Shown piece by piece: positions 18,273-25,495 of a DNA stretch of 42,091 nt (positions within the stretch are counted from its first letter, which is position 1; each line of letters opens with the position of its first letter). Origin of the DNA: a virus; IMG/VR virus record IMGVR_UViG_3300005613_000140, positions 1-42,091 of that record. The stretch is one strand, 5' to 3'. The notes beneath the pieces are model-generated. The model saw only the letters and a program-made list of their open reading frames with translations. It was not told where the DNA came from and did no database searches. Both the position numbers and the translations under genes were made by a program.

Positions 18273-18604
18273 CAGGTGACCTCCACGCCGCCGAATGTGA
18301 ATGTGAGGGCGCTGGCTACGCTGGTGCGGACTGCGAGGTTGCCGGCCGAATCTACGGGCCAGTAGACCTTCTCGTAGACGGTCGTGTTGGCGGCGATGCT
18401 GAGGTCCCAGATCAGCGCCGTGGACTCGTCGTAGGTCGTGCCGTCGTCATCGTGAAAGACACGAGCCAGGGCGGGAGACGCCGTGGTGTTGGCGATCGTC
18501 ATGAACACGACAACGCCCGTGGTGGAGGCGGGAGGGCTGTAGACCTGCGTGTTGCTGGTGGTGGCAGGCCGGGCCTGCGCCAGCTGCTTTTCGGTAAGAG
18601 CCAT
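18272..18604 (-). CDS. Hypothetical beta-rich virion-type protein, 110 aa
   Basis: Reads MALTEKQLAQARPATTSNTQ, then VYSPPASTTGVVVFMTIANT and a beta-rich remainder ending FTFGGVEVT. Small phage proteins that begin ..LAQARP......LYTVPA.TT.I...I.I.N.T are common next to head-tail genes and are usually annotated as structural proteins of unknown function; this one fits that pattern. It is the first gene after the hairpin at 18621-18648. Confidence 0.78.
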   Translation of the reverse strand: MALTEKQLAQARPATTSNTQVYSPPASTTGVVVFMTIANTTASPALARVFHDDDGTTYDESTALIWDLSIAANTTVYEKVYWPVDSAGNLAVRTSVASALTFTFGGVEVT

Positions 18605-18614
18605 GAAGCCTCCA

Positions 18615-18648
18615 GAAATACCCCAGGACCCCCGAAGGGGCCCCAGGG
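18615..18648 (-). terminator. Rho-independent-type hairpin with UUCG loop after the capsid gene block
   Basis: On the minus-strand RNA a 12-bp stem (5' arm 18648-18637, CCCTGGGGCCCC; 3' arm 18632-18621, GGGGTCCTGGGG, with three G-U pairs) closes a UUCG tetraloop and is followed by TATTTC. It lies between the 196-aa gene behind the capsid and the tail genes. T7 has its late terminator in the equivalent place, just after gene 10. The U-tract is short, so termination is likely to be partial. Confidence 0.65.
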
Positions 18649-18670
18649 CGCTGTGAGAGGAGAGTCTGGA

Positions 18671-19261
18671 TCAGGCGAGACGGGTGATCGAGGCCACGCG
18701 GGTGACCGCCCCCTCGGCACAGAGCAGGTACACGTTGCCCTGTACCAGAGTCTGGGCGTTGGAGGCCCATGCGGCCGCATCGGTCACGTCGTCGGCGGTC
18801 GCCACGAACATGGTGAGATGCGAGTCGGAACCGGCGCCACTCAGGTCGGCGTCGGCAAGGCCCTGCACGGCGGTCGAGGCGTTCACGGCGGTGCCGGACG
18901 ACGGGTCGAGAACAGCGGTGACGGCCGTAAAGACTCCGGCCGTGGCTTCGATGATGTCGATCACCGCATAGTCGAAGTCACCGATCGGCTCGGCGGTGGC
19001 CGACGCGGCGGCCTGTCGAGCCACGAGGTAACGACCGACCGACAGGAGATCGGGGGCACCAAGATCGTACACCGGAGAGCCTTCGCCAGCCGACACGTCG
19101 GTGCCGGTGCTGGTGAGGCGGATGTCCTCGGTACGCCAGCCGATCTGGCGAAGGACGGGGTCGCGCTCCTTGGCGGAGGGGCGCTCGGAAGAACCGCCGG
19201 CTCCATCCGACAGCGTCGGGCCTCGGCGCTTGGGGGTGAATCGGGTGTTGTAGATAGCCAT
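18671..19261 (-). CDS. Hypothetical virion protein downstream of the capsid gene, 196 aa
   Basis: Starts MAIYNTRFTPKRRGPTLSDG. The N-terminus is basic and disordered in appearance; the middle and C-terminal parts are Ala/Thr/Val-rich and beta-like (EATAGVFTAVTAVLDPSSGT, VQGNVYLLCAEGAVTRVASI). It starts 16 bases after the end of capsid exon 2 with only a weak ribosome site, so it is probably coupled to capsid translation. A head decoration or joining protein is a fair guess from place and composition, but no family is recognised. Confidence 0.75.
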   Translation of the reverse strand: MAIYNTRFTPKRRGPTLSDGAGGSSERPSAKERDPVLRQIGWRTEDIRLTSTGTDVSAGEGSPVYDLGAPDLLSVGRYLVARQAAASATAEPIGDFDYAVIDIIEATAGVFTAVTAVLDPSSGTAVNASTAVQGLADADLSGAGSDSHLTMFVATADDVTDAAAWASNAQTLVQGNVYLLCAEGAVTRVASITRLA

Positions 19262-19277
19262 GTATCAGTTATCCGAA

Positions 19278-19328
19278 TTAGGTGTTGTCGTCAACGAGCT
19301 CGATGGCGCACTCGGGGCGGAGGGTTCC
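19278..19328 (-). CDS. Major capsid protein, exon 2 (C-terminal 16 codons)
   Basis: In frame with exon 1 after removal of the intron. It encodes GTLRPECAIELVDDNT then TAA. The capsid proteins of T7-like phages characteristically end with a G.G.LRPE.A.. segment, so this short exon supplies the expected C-terminus that the unspliced frame lacks. The first six bases (GGAACC) pair with GGUUCU at 20020-20015 to give a P10 helix of five Watson-Crick pairs and one G-U. The spliced product is 361 residues. Confidence 0.85.
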   Translation of the reverse strand, partial: GTLRPECAIELVDDNT

Positions 19329-20036
19329 CATATTGGACTATATCTTTACACTCTACGTCTACTGGGATTGGGGAGTTCGCGGTTGAACAGGCGGGCTCCA
19401 TTGACGATCTCGTCAATGGCGAGCTGCCCCTCAAGCAAGTACGCCTCCTCGCGGGAGGGTACATTGCGGTGAACGATGACCGCGTAGTCATGGTAGGTCT
19501 GGATGGTGCCGTTTCGGCGGTGCCGCTTGTACCACTCGGCGTGGTCGTTGGTCCGCTGAAAGCCTCCGCCACAGCGGCAGGAGGTGGCGCGGGTAAACGC
19601 GCCGCTGCCAACGTACACGGTTTCCCCGGTGACGGGGTCAACGTGCTTGTACACGCAATGACCGTACTCTTGGTCCTGCTGTGCGCGGAACGCAGACCGC
19701 TTGGCGGTTCGCTCGGAGGTCGGGACGGTTCTGCGCCACTTGCTGGCGCAAGCGCGGTTCGTCTTTCTGCGGCGCTTGGTGGAACAAGGCTCGCAGAACT
19801 TGTGGTGCTGACCTCGGCGGGGCTCTTCAGCCCCACACGCATGACAAATGATCGTAGACATAGTACTCCGTGTTCGGAGAAAGTGTACCTAGCGCTTCGG
19901 CCGTATCGGCCTACTCCCTTGCGGGATAGTCTCTGCACCTTCCCTGCATCCCATTGCAGGGCTTGGCTCAGGATTCCTGGGTGGTTCCCTGAGTTCACTA
20001 GGTTTTACGGCGGCAGAACCTTTAGGCTGCGAGTTT
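19329..20036 (-). ncRNA. Group I self-splicing intron in the major capsid gene
   Basis: 708 nt on the minus strand. The conserved R strand GUGCAGAGACUA is at 19938-19927 and the S strand AAGAUAUAGUCC at 19346-19335; GACUA pairs with UAGUC to give P7. A CCUGAGCCAAG segment and a CCCUGCA/UGCAGGG hairpin precede R, as in the P4-P6 region of tRNA-Leu-type group I introns. The guide GCCGCCG (20014-20008) pairs with the exon-1 end CGGCGGU (20043-20037), giving P1 with the required U-G at the splice site. The adjoining GGUUCU pairs with exon 2 (P10). The last intron base is G. The endonuclease gene sits between the two P7 strands, in the P8 region. Confidence 0.92.
19346..19861 (-). CDS. Intron-encoded GIY-YIG homing endonuclease
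   Basis: 171 residues. An N-terminal zinc-finger-like motif (C6-x2-C9 and C23-x2-C26) is followed by a basic linker and a GIY-YIG nuclease domain: VYKH at 70-73, then VYVGSG at 82-87, Arg 91 and the catalytic-type Glu 144 in EEAYLLEGQ, then an NGARLFNREL end. Such enzymes cut intron-less alleles and spread the intron. GGAG lies just before the ATG. The TAA stop at 19348-19346 overlaps the first base of the S strand of intron P7, so coding and ribozyme sequences are tightly fitted. DNA-binding fingers usually follow the nuclease domain in phage GIY-YIG enzymes; here the finger comes first. Confidence 0.88.
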   Translation of the reverse strand: MSTIICHACGAEEPRRGQHHKFCEPCSTKRRRKTNRACASKWRRTVPTSERTAKRSAFRAQQDQEYGHCVYKHVDPVTGETVYVGSGAFTRATSCRCGGGFQRTNDHAEWYKRHRRNGTIQTYHDYAVIVHRNVPSREEAYLLEGQLAIDEIVNGARLFNRELPNPSRRRV

Positions 20037-21071
20037 ACCGCCGGAGAGCATCTTAGCCACGAACAGGAAGTCCTGGCGGCTGATGTCTCGCTCCATCTCG
20101 GTCATGATGTCCATCTTCATGACGAGCGCAACTGCGTCGGTCTGCCAGCAGATGCCGCGAGTCAGGGTGAAGTCACCCTGGTACTTCGCCTCGTCGTCCG
20201 ACGACAGATCCTGGTTGTTCGGAAGGAGGTTGGTGCGCGAAATGCTGATCCCGTTGTACGAAATCGCGGACGGGAACATCGGCACCGCGCCGGGGCCGAA
20301 CTGCTCCTGGCCGCCCGACGGGCCGTACTTGCCCTCATTCTCCATGAAGAGGGGGGTCCGGCCGTTGTTGAGATCCGTGGCCCCTCGGGGCGAGCCAAAC
20401 TGTCGGATGCCGTGCCACGCCGGGACGTCCACGACGCAGTTGCGTCCCACGAAGGGCACGCGGAGCTGGTCCCAGCGCTCGATGTTCAGGTCGAGACCCG
20501 TCAGGAACGCACCAATCTGGTCGTCGGTGGGACGGGTGCCAGCCGTGGGCTGGAAGTCGATGGCTCGGGCAGTGCCTGCGCCGTCGGTGCCGCCGCCGGG
20601 GAAGTTGGAGCCGGTGCCGCCGAAGGTCGAGGCCGGGGTCGCGCGCGAAGCGTTGATGAGGAGCCGCAGGGTGTAGCGGTCCTGGGCCTCCGCGAGAGCC
20701 TGAGCGGCCTGAGCGGCCATCTCGGAGCGAGTCTCGAAGTGACTCATCATCTGGTCGATGTCGTCGAGCCGGAAGTGGCTCACGAGCGGGCGCTCGTCCA
20801 GCGTGATGGTCAGCTCGGTCTGCTCGCTGTCCAGGCCGAGGAGCTTGGTGCCGACACCGTGCCGCTCAGCGCCGATACCGCCGAGTCGCGGGAAGCGCGC
20901 AGTGTTGCCGCTGGCAATGTTGGCCCGCTTCACCATCTGGCTGATGTAGACGTACTCGTTGAAGCGAGTAAGAACTTCCCCGCCGAAGACAGGAAGGTAA
21001 AGATCGTCGTAAGCGGGAACGCCAAGGGCGCTGTTCGATCCAAAACGGATCGGGTTGGAGTTAGCCGACAT
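20037..21071 (-). CDS. Major capsid protein, exon 1 (T7 gp10-like)
   Basis: 345 codons from the ATG at 21071, preceded by AAGGAG. The protein is clearly a T7-type HK97-fold capsid: it begins MSANSNPIRFGSNSALGVPA, with YLPVFGGEVLTRFNEY, VGTKLLGLDSEQTELTITLD and ERPLVSHFRLDDIDQM further on, and near the end VALVMKMDIMTEMERDISRQ. Translation without splicing would add only KLAA before a TAA at 20024-20022 (349 residues). With splicing, exon 1 ends at the GGT codon at 20039-20037 and joins exon 2 in phase 0. Confidence 0.95.
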
Positions 21072-21222
21072 TGGCTTCTCCTTGTACTAAGTGTCCTTGC
21101 CTTGCAGGTTGTCCTTGTAATGAGGTTGTCCGCACCATGCGGGCCTCGATGGGGCCTACTCTCCACGAGGCTCTGGGCTGGGGCGCTGTGCGGCCATGCT
21201 CCGGTTCGTGGGGGCTGTGTAA

Positions 21223-21292
21223 TAGCGCGGGCGGGAGTCGAACCCGCATCCCCAGACTAGCATCCAGGCGCTCTACATTGAGCTACCGCGCA
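21223..21292 (-). tRNA. tRNA-like gene, anticodon GCU, atypical (possibly degenerate)
   Basis: A 70-nt cloverleaf can be drawn on the minus strand. The acceptor arm has six pairs plus a U-U mismatch at 1-72. The D arm is GCTC/GAGC with a six-base loop that lacks one of the usual two G. The anticodon arm CCTGG/TCTGG has a U-U mismatch and a G-U, with loop ATGCTAG (U33, anticodon GCU). The variable loop is four bases, and the T arm GCGGG-TTCGACT-CCCGC is perfect. CCA is not encoded. GCU reads Ser AGC/AGU codons, but bacterial tRNA-Ser has a long variable arm, which is absent here. It may be a reassigned or decaying tRNA. Confidence 0.7.
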
Positions 21293-21297
21293 AACCA

Positions 21298-22143
21298 TCA
21301 AGTGATGATGCCCTGATCGTACACGGACGGATCGAGGCCGGTGTTCATGCCGAGCCGCTTGTACACCAGCGCCCGATAGTCGGGATCGGTGCGGTAACGG
21401 GGGTCGGACATCCACGCCTGGCGCTCGGCCGCATCGCGGAAGGGCTTGATCTGGCTGTTGGCCGACGGCATTGCGCCGCCATTGACCTCGACCAGCGTGC
21501 CGGACTCTCCGAAGGCGCCGGCAGTGCGGGCGCGCTCCTTGAGGCCAATGAGAATCATTTCTCCATTGGGGCCTTGGAGGTCCCTGAGGAGGCTCTTGCG
21601 CTGCTCGGCGCTCATGTTCTGCTTGGCCCAGCTCAGGGTGGCGTCAAGAGTCTCCTTGCCGCCGACCAGCTCGGCCGCGCGGGCCATGTCGGCCTGCTGC
21701 TTGGCCCTGAGACCGGCGGCAGTGTTCTCCACCACCTCGGTCGGGACGCCCAGCTGGCGCAGCTGCTCCCGAGTCTGGTCGCTGATCGAGCCCGTGGTGG
21801 CGATCTCGTTCCTCAGCGCGTCCCAGGCCTGATTGGGCTCGACGCGAGGGGCGTCGTTCAGCGCATCGGCAAAGGTCCCTTGCTCGGGGGCGGGCGCAGG
21901 GGCGGGCGCAGGGGCGGGCTCGGGAGCTCGCGGCGCCTCACGGACCACGTTGACGGGCTCACCGCCCTGGCGGCGCTCCAGCTCAAGGTACGAGCCGAGG
22001 AGGGCGTCCACGTTGATGGTGCCGTCCTCTCCCCGGAACTTGGCCGGGACCTGCGAGGGGTTGTTGAGCGCCAATCGGACCGACGCCTCGGCGCGGCCCT
22101 CAGGGGTCCCCAGATCGGGGGCCGGATTCTGTTCGTCGGTCAT
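21298..22143 (-). CDS. Capsid assembly scaffolding protein (T7 gp9-like)
   Basis: 281 residues, acidic at the N-terminus (MTDEQNPAPDLGTPEGRAEA) with KFRGEDGTINVDALLGSYLE near residue 35, a typical gp9 signature. A Pro-Ala run follows at about 74-87 and the rest is helical, ending DPDYRALVYKRLGMNTGLDP. It lies between portal and capsid genes, as in T7. It guides prohead assembly and leaves before packaging. The start overlaps the portal stop (ATGA), and the stop lies five bases before the tRNA. Confidence 0.92.
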   Translation of the reverse strand: MTDEQNPAPDLGTPEGRAEASVRLALNNPSQVPAKFRGEDGTINVDALLGSYLELERRQGGEPVNVVREAPRAPEPAPAPAPAPAPEQGTFADALNDAPRVEPNQAWDALRNEIATTGSISDQTREQLRQLGVPTEVVENTAAGLRAKQQADMARAAELVGGKETLDATLSWAKQNMSAEQRKSLLRDLQGPNGEMILIGLKERARTAGAFGESGTLVEVNGGAMPSANSQIKPFRDAAERQAWMSDPRYRTDPDYRALVYKRLGMNTGLDPSVYDQGIIT

Positions 22144-23693
22144 GCGTTCTCCTCAGGGGGTTGGTTCATGCCGGCCTGCATGCCCATCATGGCGGCCTGT
22201 TGGGCCATGGCCTGTTGCTGGGCGGCCTGCTGCTCCTGCTGGAGCTGTTCCTCGGTCTTGACGCGGCCTTCCGTCTCAAGACCCATCGACTGCCACCAGT
22301 CGCGCGCGATAGCGGTCCAGTTGAGGACCGCCAGCGCCTCGGGCGGCAGGTTGCGCATCCGCTCGATGGCGGCGTCCAGCTTCTCTCGCTCGGCCTCGCG
22401 GTTCAGGATCTCCAGGCCGGCTCGGATCCGCATCTTGACGAACCCGCCCGCCTTGTTGATCTGATCCACGACCTCCCGCGGCAGCTTCGGCTGGCCATTG
22501 TCCGCCAGCTGGCGGCTCATGACGTACAGCACCCGTCGAAGGATGGGCTCTTGCAGCTCGCGTGCGATCATGGACAGCACACCACCCAGCTGGCCCTCCA
22601 GCTCCTGCGCGAGGAGGGAGACCTGCCTGGCGGTCACGCGCTCGCCCTGGGGCTGCACGGCGCTGTTCATCAGGAACCGGCGGCCGACCACCTGCTCGCG
22701 GTGAGCGAGGGCCGAGAAGGTCGCCTGCACCTGTGCGGCGTTCTGGAACTGGAGAGGAAACACGTCGCCGGGCGAGGCCGGGACGAAGTCACCGTTGATG
22801 GACCGCTTGAGGTCCTCGATGTCGGTGATGCCTGCCGGGTTCACGCCCCACCGATACTCGGCGTTGAGCATGACCCCGTCGAGCAGGGCGGCGGCAAGGG
22901 CGTCGAGGGCCCGGATGTCGCCCATGGTGTCCTCCACGAGGGAGACGCCGTAGGGCTCACCGGCCACGCCACCCCAGCGAACCGGGAAGTAGGGCGACAC
23001 GTCGTGGACCTTGCGTCCAATCTCTTCGTCGCGGAACTCCTGCACCACCTCGACCTTGCCGTTGGGCAGCTTAGTGACCTTGGTGTACAGGGCCTCCCAG
23101 TCCTCCCCATGGGACGATCGGTAGACGTACGGCGGAGACGACGGGTTGGGTGTGCCGCCCTTGGGGAGGTTGGGCTCCTCGTCGGGGATCACGGCCTCGC
23201 ACAGGATCAGCTCGAACCAATCCCCCTCGTGCTTGCGGCGGACCACGAACTGATCGAAGCGGAACACCCGGAAGTTTAGGTTGTCGTCCATGTGAACGAC
23301 GCAGTCTCCGACCACGATGGCGTGCTTGATGGCCAGGTGTACGGCAGACCGGAGGTTCGTGGGAGCCAGCTCGTCCATGACCCGCATCTCAAGGCGGGCA
23401 AGGCTGGCGGCCAGCTCCGTGTCGTCGCGGCCCTGAGGGGCCACGGGGGAGTCGATGAGCAGCTCAAAGATCGATTGACCGTTGAGCGGGAATACGACGC
23501 TGGTGATCCGGGATGCGAGGGCGTTCGTGCCCTCGGCCGGCAGCATGCTGAACGGTACGGGCAGATCCGTGTGGATCGACTTGCCCTCGTACGGCAGCAA
23601 GGACGGGATCGTGAACGAGCTGCACTCGCGCTTTCGGTAGAGGGCGTAGCTTCGGTCCTGATCCAGCCGGTAAAACTCTTCGCGAATGGTCAT
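22140..23693 (-). CDS. Portal (head-tail connector) protein (T7 gp8-like)
   Basis: 517 residues (T7 gp8: 536). It begins MTIREEFYRLDQDRSYALYR and has the family segments PYEGKSIHTDLPVPFSMLPA, then GTNALASRITSVVFPLNGQS and WGGVAGEPYGVSLVEDTMGD, with ALDALAAALLDGVM beyond. The C-terminus is Gln- and Met-rich (QQEQQAAQQQAMAQQAAMMG), as in many portal crown regions. It forms the dodecameric DNA gate at one capsid vertex and docks the terminase. The start overlaps the previous stop as TGATG. Confidence 0.95.
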   Translation of the reverse strand: MTIREEFYRLDQDRSYALYRKRECSSFTIPSLLPYEGKSIHTDLPVPFSMLPAEGTNALASRITSVVFPLNGQSIFELLIDSPVAPQGRDDTELAASLARLEMRVMDELAPTNLRSAVHLAIKHAIVVGDCVVHMDDNLNFRVFRFDQFVVRRKHEGDWFELILCEAVIPDEEPNLPKGGTPNPSSPPYVYRSSHGEDWEALYTKVTKLPNGKVEVVQEFRDEEIGRKVHDVSPYFPVRWGGVAGEPYGVSLVEDTMGDIRALDALAAALLDGVMLNAEYRWGVNPAGITDIEDLKRSINGDFVPASPGDVFPLQFQNAAQVQATFSALAHREQVVGRRFLMNSAVQPQGERVTARQVSLLAQELEGQLGGVLSMIARELQEPILRRVLYVMSRQLADNGQPKLPREVVDQINKAGGFVKMRIRAGLEILNREAEREKLDAAIERMRNLPPEALAVLNWTAIARDWWQSMGLETEGRVKTEEQLQQEQQAAQQQAMAQQAAMMGMQAGMNQPPEENA

Positions 23694-24058
23694 CAGGTCA
23701 GCCCCAGCACGCCGGGTCCGAACGAAGTAAAGAACTGCGACGAGCCCAGATTGATGGTTTCGGGGTCGAACGAGAGCTGCTGGAAGAACCCGGCGAGGTC
23801 CTCCAAGCTCAGCTGCTCGAACGGCGCAACTTCACGCTCAGGCACGGCCTGCAGCGACTCGAAGGTGCCTCCGACCTGTCGGCGTTCACCGAAGCGGCTC
23901 AGATCCTCGGCGCTGGTCTGCTGCACCTGGAGGGCCAGGGCGGCGGCCTGCCTACGGCGCGCGAGGCGTCGGGCGTTCTGTGCGCGGATCAGCGCTTCCT
24001 GTTCGTGAGGGAGGGGGAGGCCAGTGACGGTTTCTCCGCCCGACTGAATCTCCGCCAT
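23693..24058 (-). CDS. Putative virion/tail assembly protein upstream of portal (position of T7 gp7.3)
   Basis: 121 residues from the ATG at 24058, preceded by GGAG seven bases upstream; the frame is open further upstream, but those codons lie in other genes. It starts MAEIQSGGETVTGLPLPHEQ, has a basic helix (NARRLARRRQAAALALQVQQ) and ends QFFTSFGPGVLGLT. Its place directly before the portal gene matches T7 gene 7.3, whose product is a small virion protein needed for adsorption. Homology at residue level is not evident to me, so the role is inferred from order. Confidence 0.75.
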   Translation of the reverse strand: MAEIQSGGETVTGLPLPHEQEALIRAQNARRLARRRQAAALALQVQQTSAEDLSRFGERRQVGGTFESLQAVPEREVAPFEQLSLEDLAGFFQQLSFDPETINLGSSQFFTSFGPGVLGLT

Positions 24059-24227
24059 TGGAAGACTCCTTGGGGTTCTGGATTCGATGTGCGGTGCGAA
24101 GGGCTCCGACGGTTGCGTCGATTCCCGCCTGAGTGTACAGAGCCATGAGGGCGCCGTCACTGTTTCGTGCCCGGGCACGCCCGGCGTTCGCGGCCTGCCG
24201 GTCAGCCCAGTCTTCCAGCCACTCCAT
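23952..24227 (-). CDS. Possible small gene overlapping both neighbours, 91 aa
   Basis: It fills the 143 bases between the end of the 174-aa gene (24202) and the start of the 121-aa gene (24058). The first ~57 residues look like a real protein (MEWLEDWADRQAANAGRARA, then LMALYTQAGIDATVGALRTA), while the last third is out-of-frame overlap with the next gene and is Pro/Arg-rich. No good ribosome site precedes the ATG, so translation would depend on coupling to the upstream gene. Without it this would be one of the few unused stretches in the late region. Moderately uncertain. Confidence 0.5.
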   Translation of the reverse strand: MEWLEDWADRQAANAGRARARNSDGALMALYTQAGIDATVGALRTAHRIQNPKESSNGGDSVGRRNRHWPPPPSRTGSADPRTERPTPRAP

Positions 24228-24726
24228 CAAAGCAGTCGGAATCGGCGGACAGGGCTTCGATCTCTCGGATGAGGTCATCAGGCAGCTCTCCTTTCAGCGT
24301 GTGCCCCAGGGCACCAAACAGTACCCTCACGGGCGAAGTGCAGTTCCAGGCCGGGACGGGCCACAGCCCGAGGTACCGCAGGACGGTCCTCAGCGGCTGG
24401 CTCTTCCGCTTGGCGATGTCTTGGGCCGCCTGCCGGAAGGCCTGCATCTGCTGGGGCGTGGCCGTAAACTCCACAGCCACGGCCTTGAAGGCCCGACGGG
24501 TGGAGAAAGCGCTGCGCGCCCAGTCCCCGGCGCGCAAGGCCCGGCCTCGGACCCCTCTGAGCTGCCCCATGCCCTGCTCCCACACCACATCCTCCAGCGA
24601 GAGGCAGATGTGAGAATAGGTAAGCTTGGCCTTGCGTGCCCACCAAGGGGTCTTGCTGGGTACAGGGGCTAGGGCGTAGACACAAAGCGTGATTTCTGGA
24701 TTCAGTACTCTTTTTGTGTCACTCAT
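24202..24726 (-). CDS. Hypothetical protein, possible permuted papain/NlpC-P60-like fold, 174 aa
   Basis: Start ATG at 24726 with AGGAAGG eight bases upstream. Two motifs stand out: YSHICLSLEDVVWEQG near residue 37-52 and WNCTSPVRVLFGALG near 130-144. An SH(I/V) strand followed far downstream by an NC(T/S) helix start is the arrangement of His and Cys in circularly permuted papain-like (YiiX/NlpC-P60 type) hydrolases. If so it could cut peptidoglycan peptides or be a deamidase. This is a motif-level inference. No other lysozyme or amidase is visible in the window, which makes the gene worth attention. Confidence 0.6.
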   Translation of the reverse strand: MSDTKRVLNPEITLCVYALAPVPSKTPWWARKAKLTYSHICLSLEDVVWEQGMGQLRGVRGRALRAGDWARSAFSTRRAFKAVAVEFTATPQQMQAFRQAAQDIAKRKSQPLRTVLRYLGLWPVPAWNCTSPVRVLFGALGHTLKGELPDDLIREIEALSADSDCFDGVAGRLG

Positions 24727-25495
24727 TCCAGTCGCCTTCCTGCTCCAGGGAGCGCTCCGGGGTCCACGGCACCGCCACACGGGCGTCAGGGTCCCAGTCG
24801 CAGGCCCGGAGGATGCGGGCGCAGCGGGCCTGGGCCAGGCACTGGTCCCGGCTCTTGCCTGCCTCCTCGTACGCTTCGGCGCAGCGTCGGTAGGCCGAGC
24901 GCAGCGAGTCGGGGTCTCCGATGATCTTGCGGGCCCGCTTGGGGCCCACGCCCTTGATGCCCGGGAACCCGTCCACGGCGTCCCCTTGCAGCCACTGGGC
25001 GCAGAAGTTGAGGTCGGCCTCCCGGCGGGAGACGTAGACCGGGAAGTCCTCGGTGTACGGGTTGAGGTGCCACCCCGGGATCTGTCGCAGGTCCTTGTCC
25101 CGCGTCACCAGCACCGGGTTCTCGATCCGGCCGTTGGTGCCCATGATCCCCATGAGGTCGTCGGCCTCCAGGCGAGGGGCGGTGTAGGTCCGGGCGCTCA
25201 TGTCCCGGATGCACTGCCGCGCGATCTCCAGCATGGCTGGAGGGTCGCCGGTGCGGTGCGCCTTGTACAGGGGGTAGTGGTCGCGCCGGAAGTTGTTCTC
25301 TCGGCTGTCGGAGTACAGGACGACCCAGAAGCGACAGCACGCCTGCGCCGCCCACCCCTTGACCGTGGCCTGCACCCGCTCCATCAGGTCGAAGGCGTCG
25401 GCCTGCGTGGCGTGAGCCCATGCCGCCGCCTCGTGGGCGAGGTAGTCTGCGTCGATGAGGGCCGTGCGGGCGACATGATACTCACTCACGGGCAC
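24719..25495 (-). CDS. 5'-3' exonuclease (T7 gp6-like, FEN/PIN family)
   Basis: 258 residues. Acidic metal-binding clusters typical of the family appear in order: LIDADYLAHEAA near residue 13, RLEADDLMGI near 108, VTRDKDLRQIPG near 130, and GDAVDGFPGIKGVGPKRARK near 172-191, the last being the helix-hairpin-helix-like H3TH motif. It removes RNA primers and degrades host DNA. GTG is used as start; GTG at 25495 and GTG at 25489 are both possible, neither with a strong ribosome site, and both overlap the kinase gene end. The stop overlaps the next start. Confidence 0.92.
   Translation of the reverse strand: MPVSEYHVARTALIDADYLAHEAAAWAHATQADAFDLMERVQATVKGWAAQACCRFWVVLYSDSRENNFRRDHYPLYKAHRTGDPPAMLEIARQCIRDMSARTYTAPRLEADDLMGIMGTNGRIENPVLVTRDKDLRQIPGWHLNPYTEDFPVYVSRREADLNFCAQWLQGDAVDGFPGIKGVGPKRARKIIGDPDSLRSAYRRCAEAYEEAGKSRDQCLAQARCARILRACDWDPDARVAVPWTPERSLEQEGDWNE

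Noticed and set aside
20022-20036. KLAA as the true end of the capsid protein
   Set aside because: The group I intron pairings place the splice site before these codons, and exon 2 restores the family-type C-terminus; kept only as the unspliced form.
24059-24178. N-terminal extension of the 121-aa gene before the portal
   Set aside because: ATG 24058 has a good ribosome site; the extension lies over the possible 91-aa gene and has unlikely composition.
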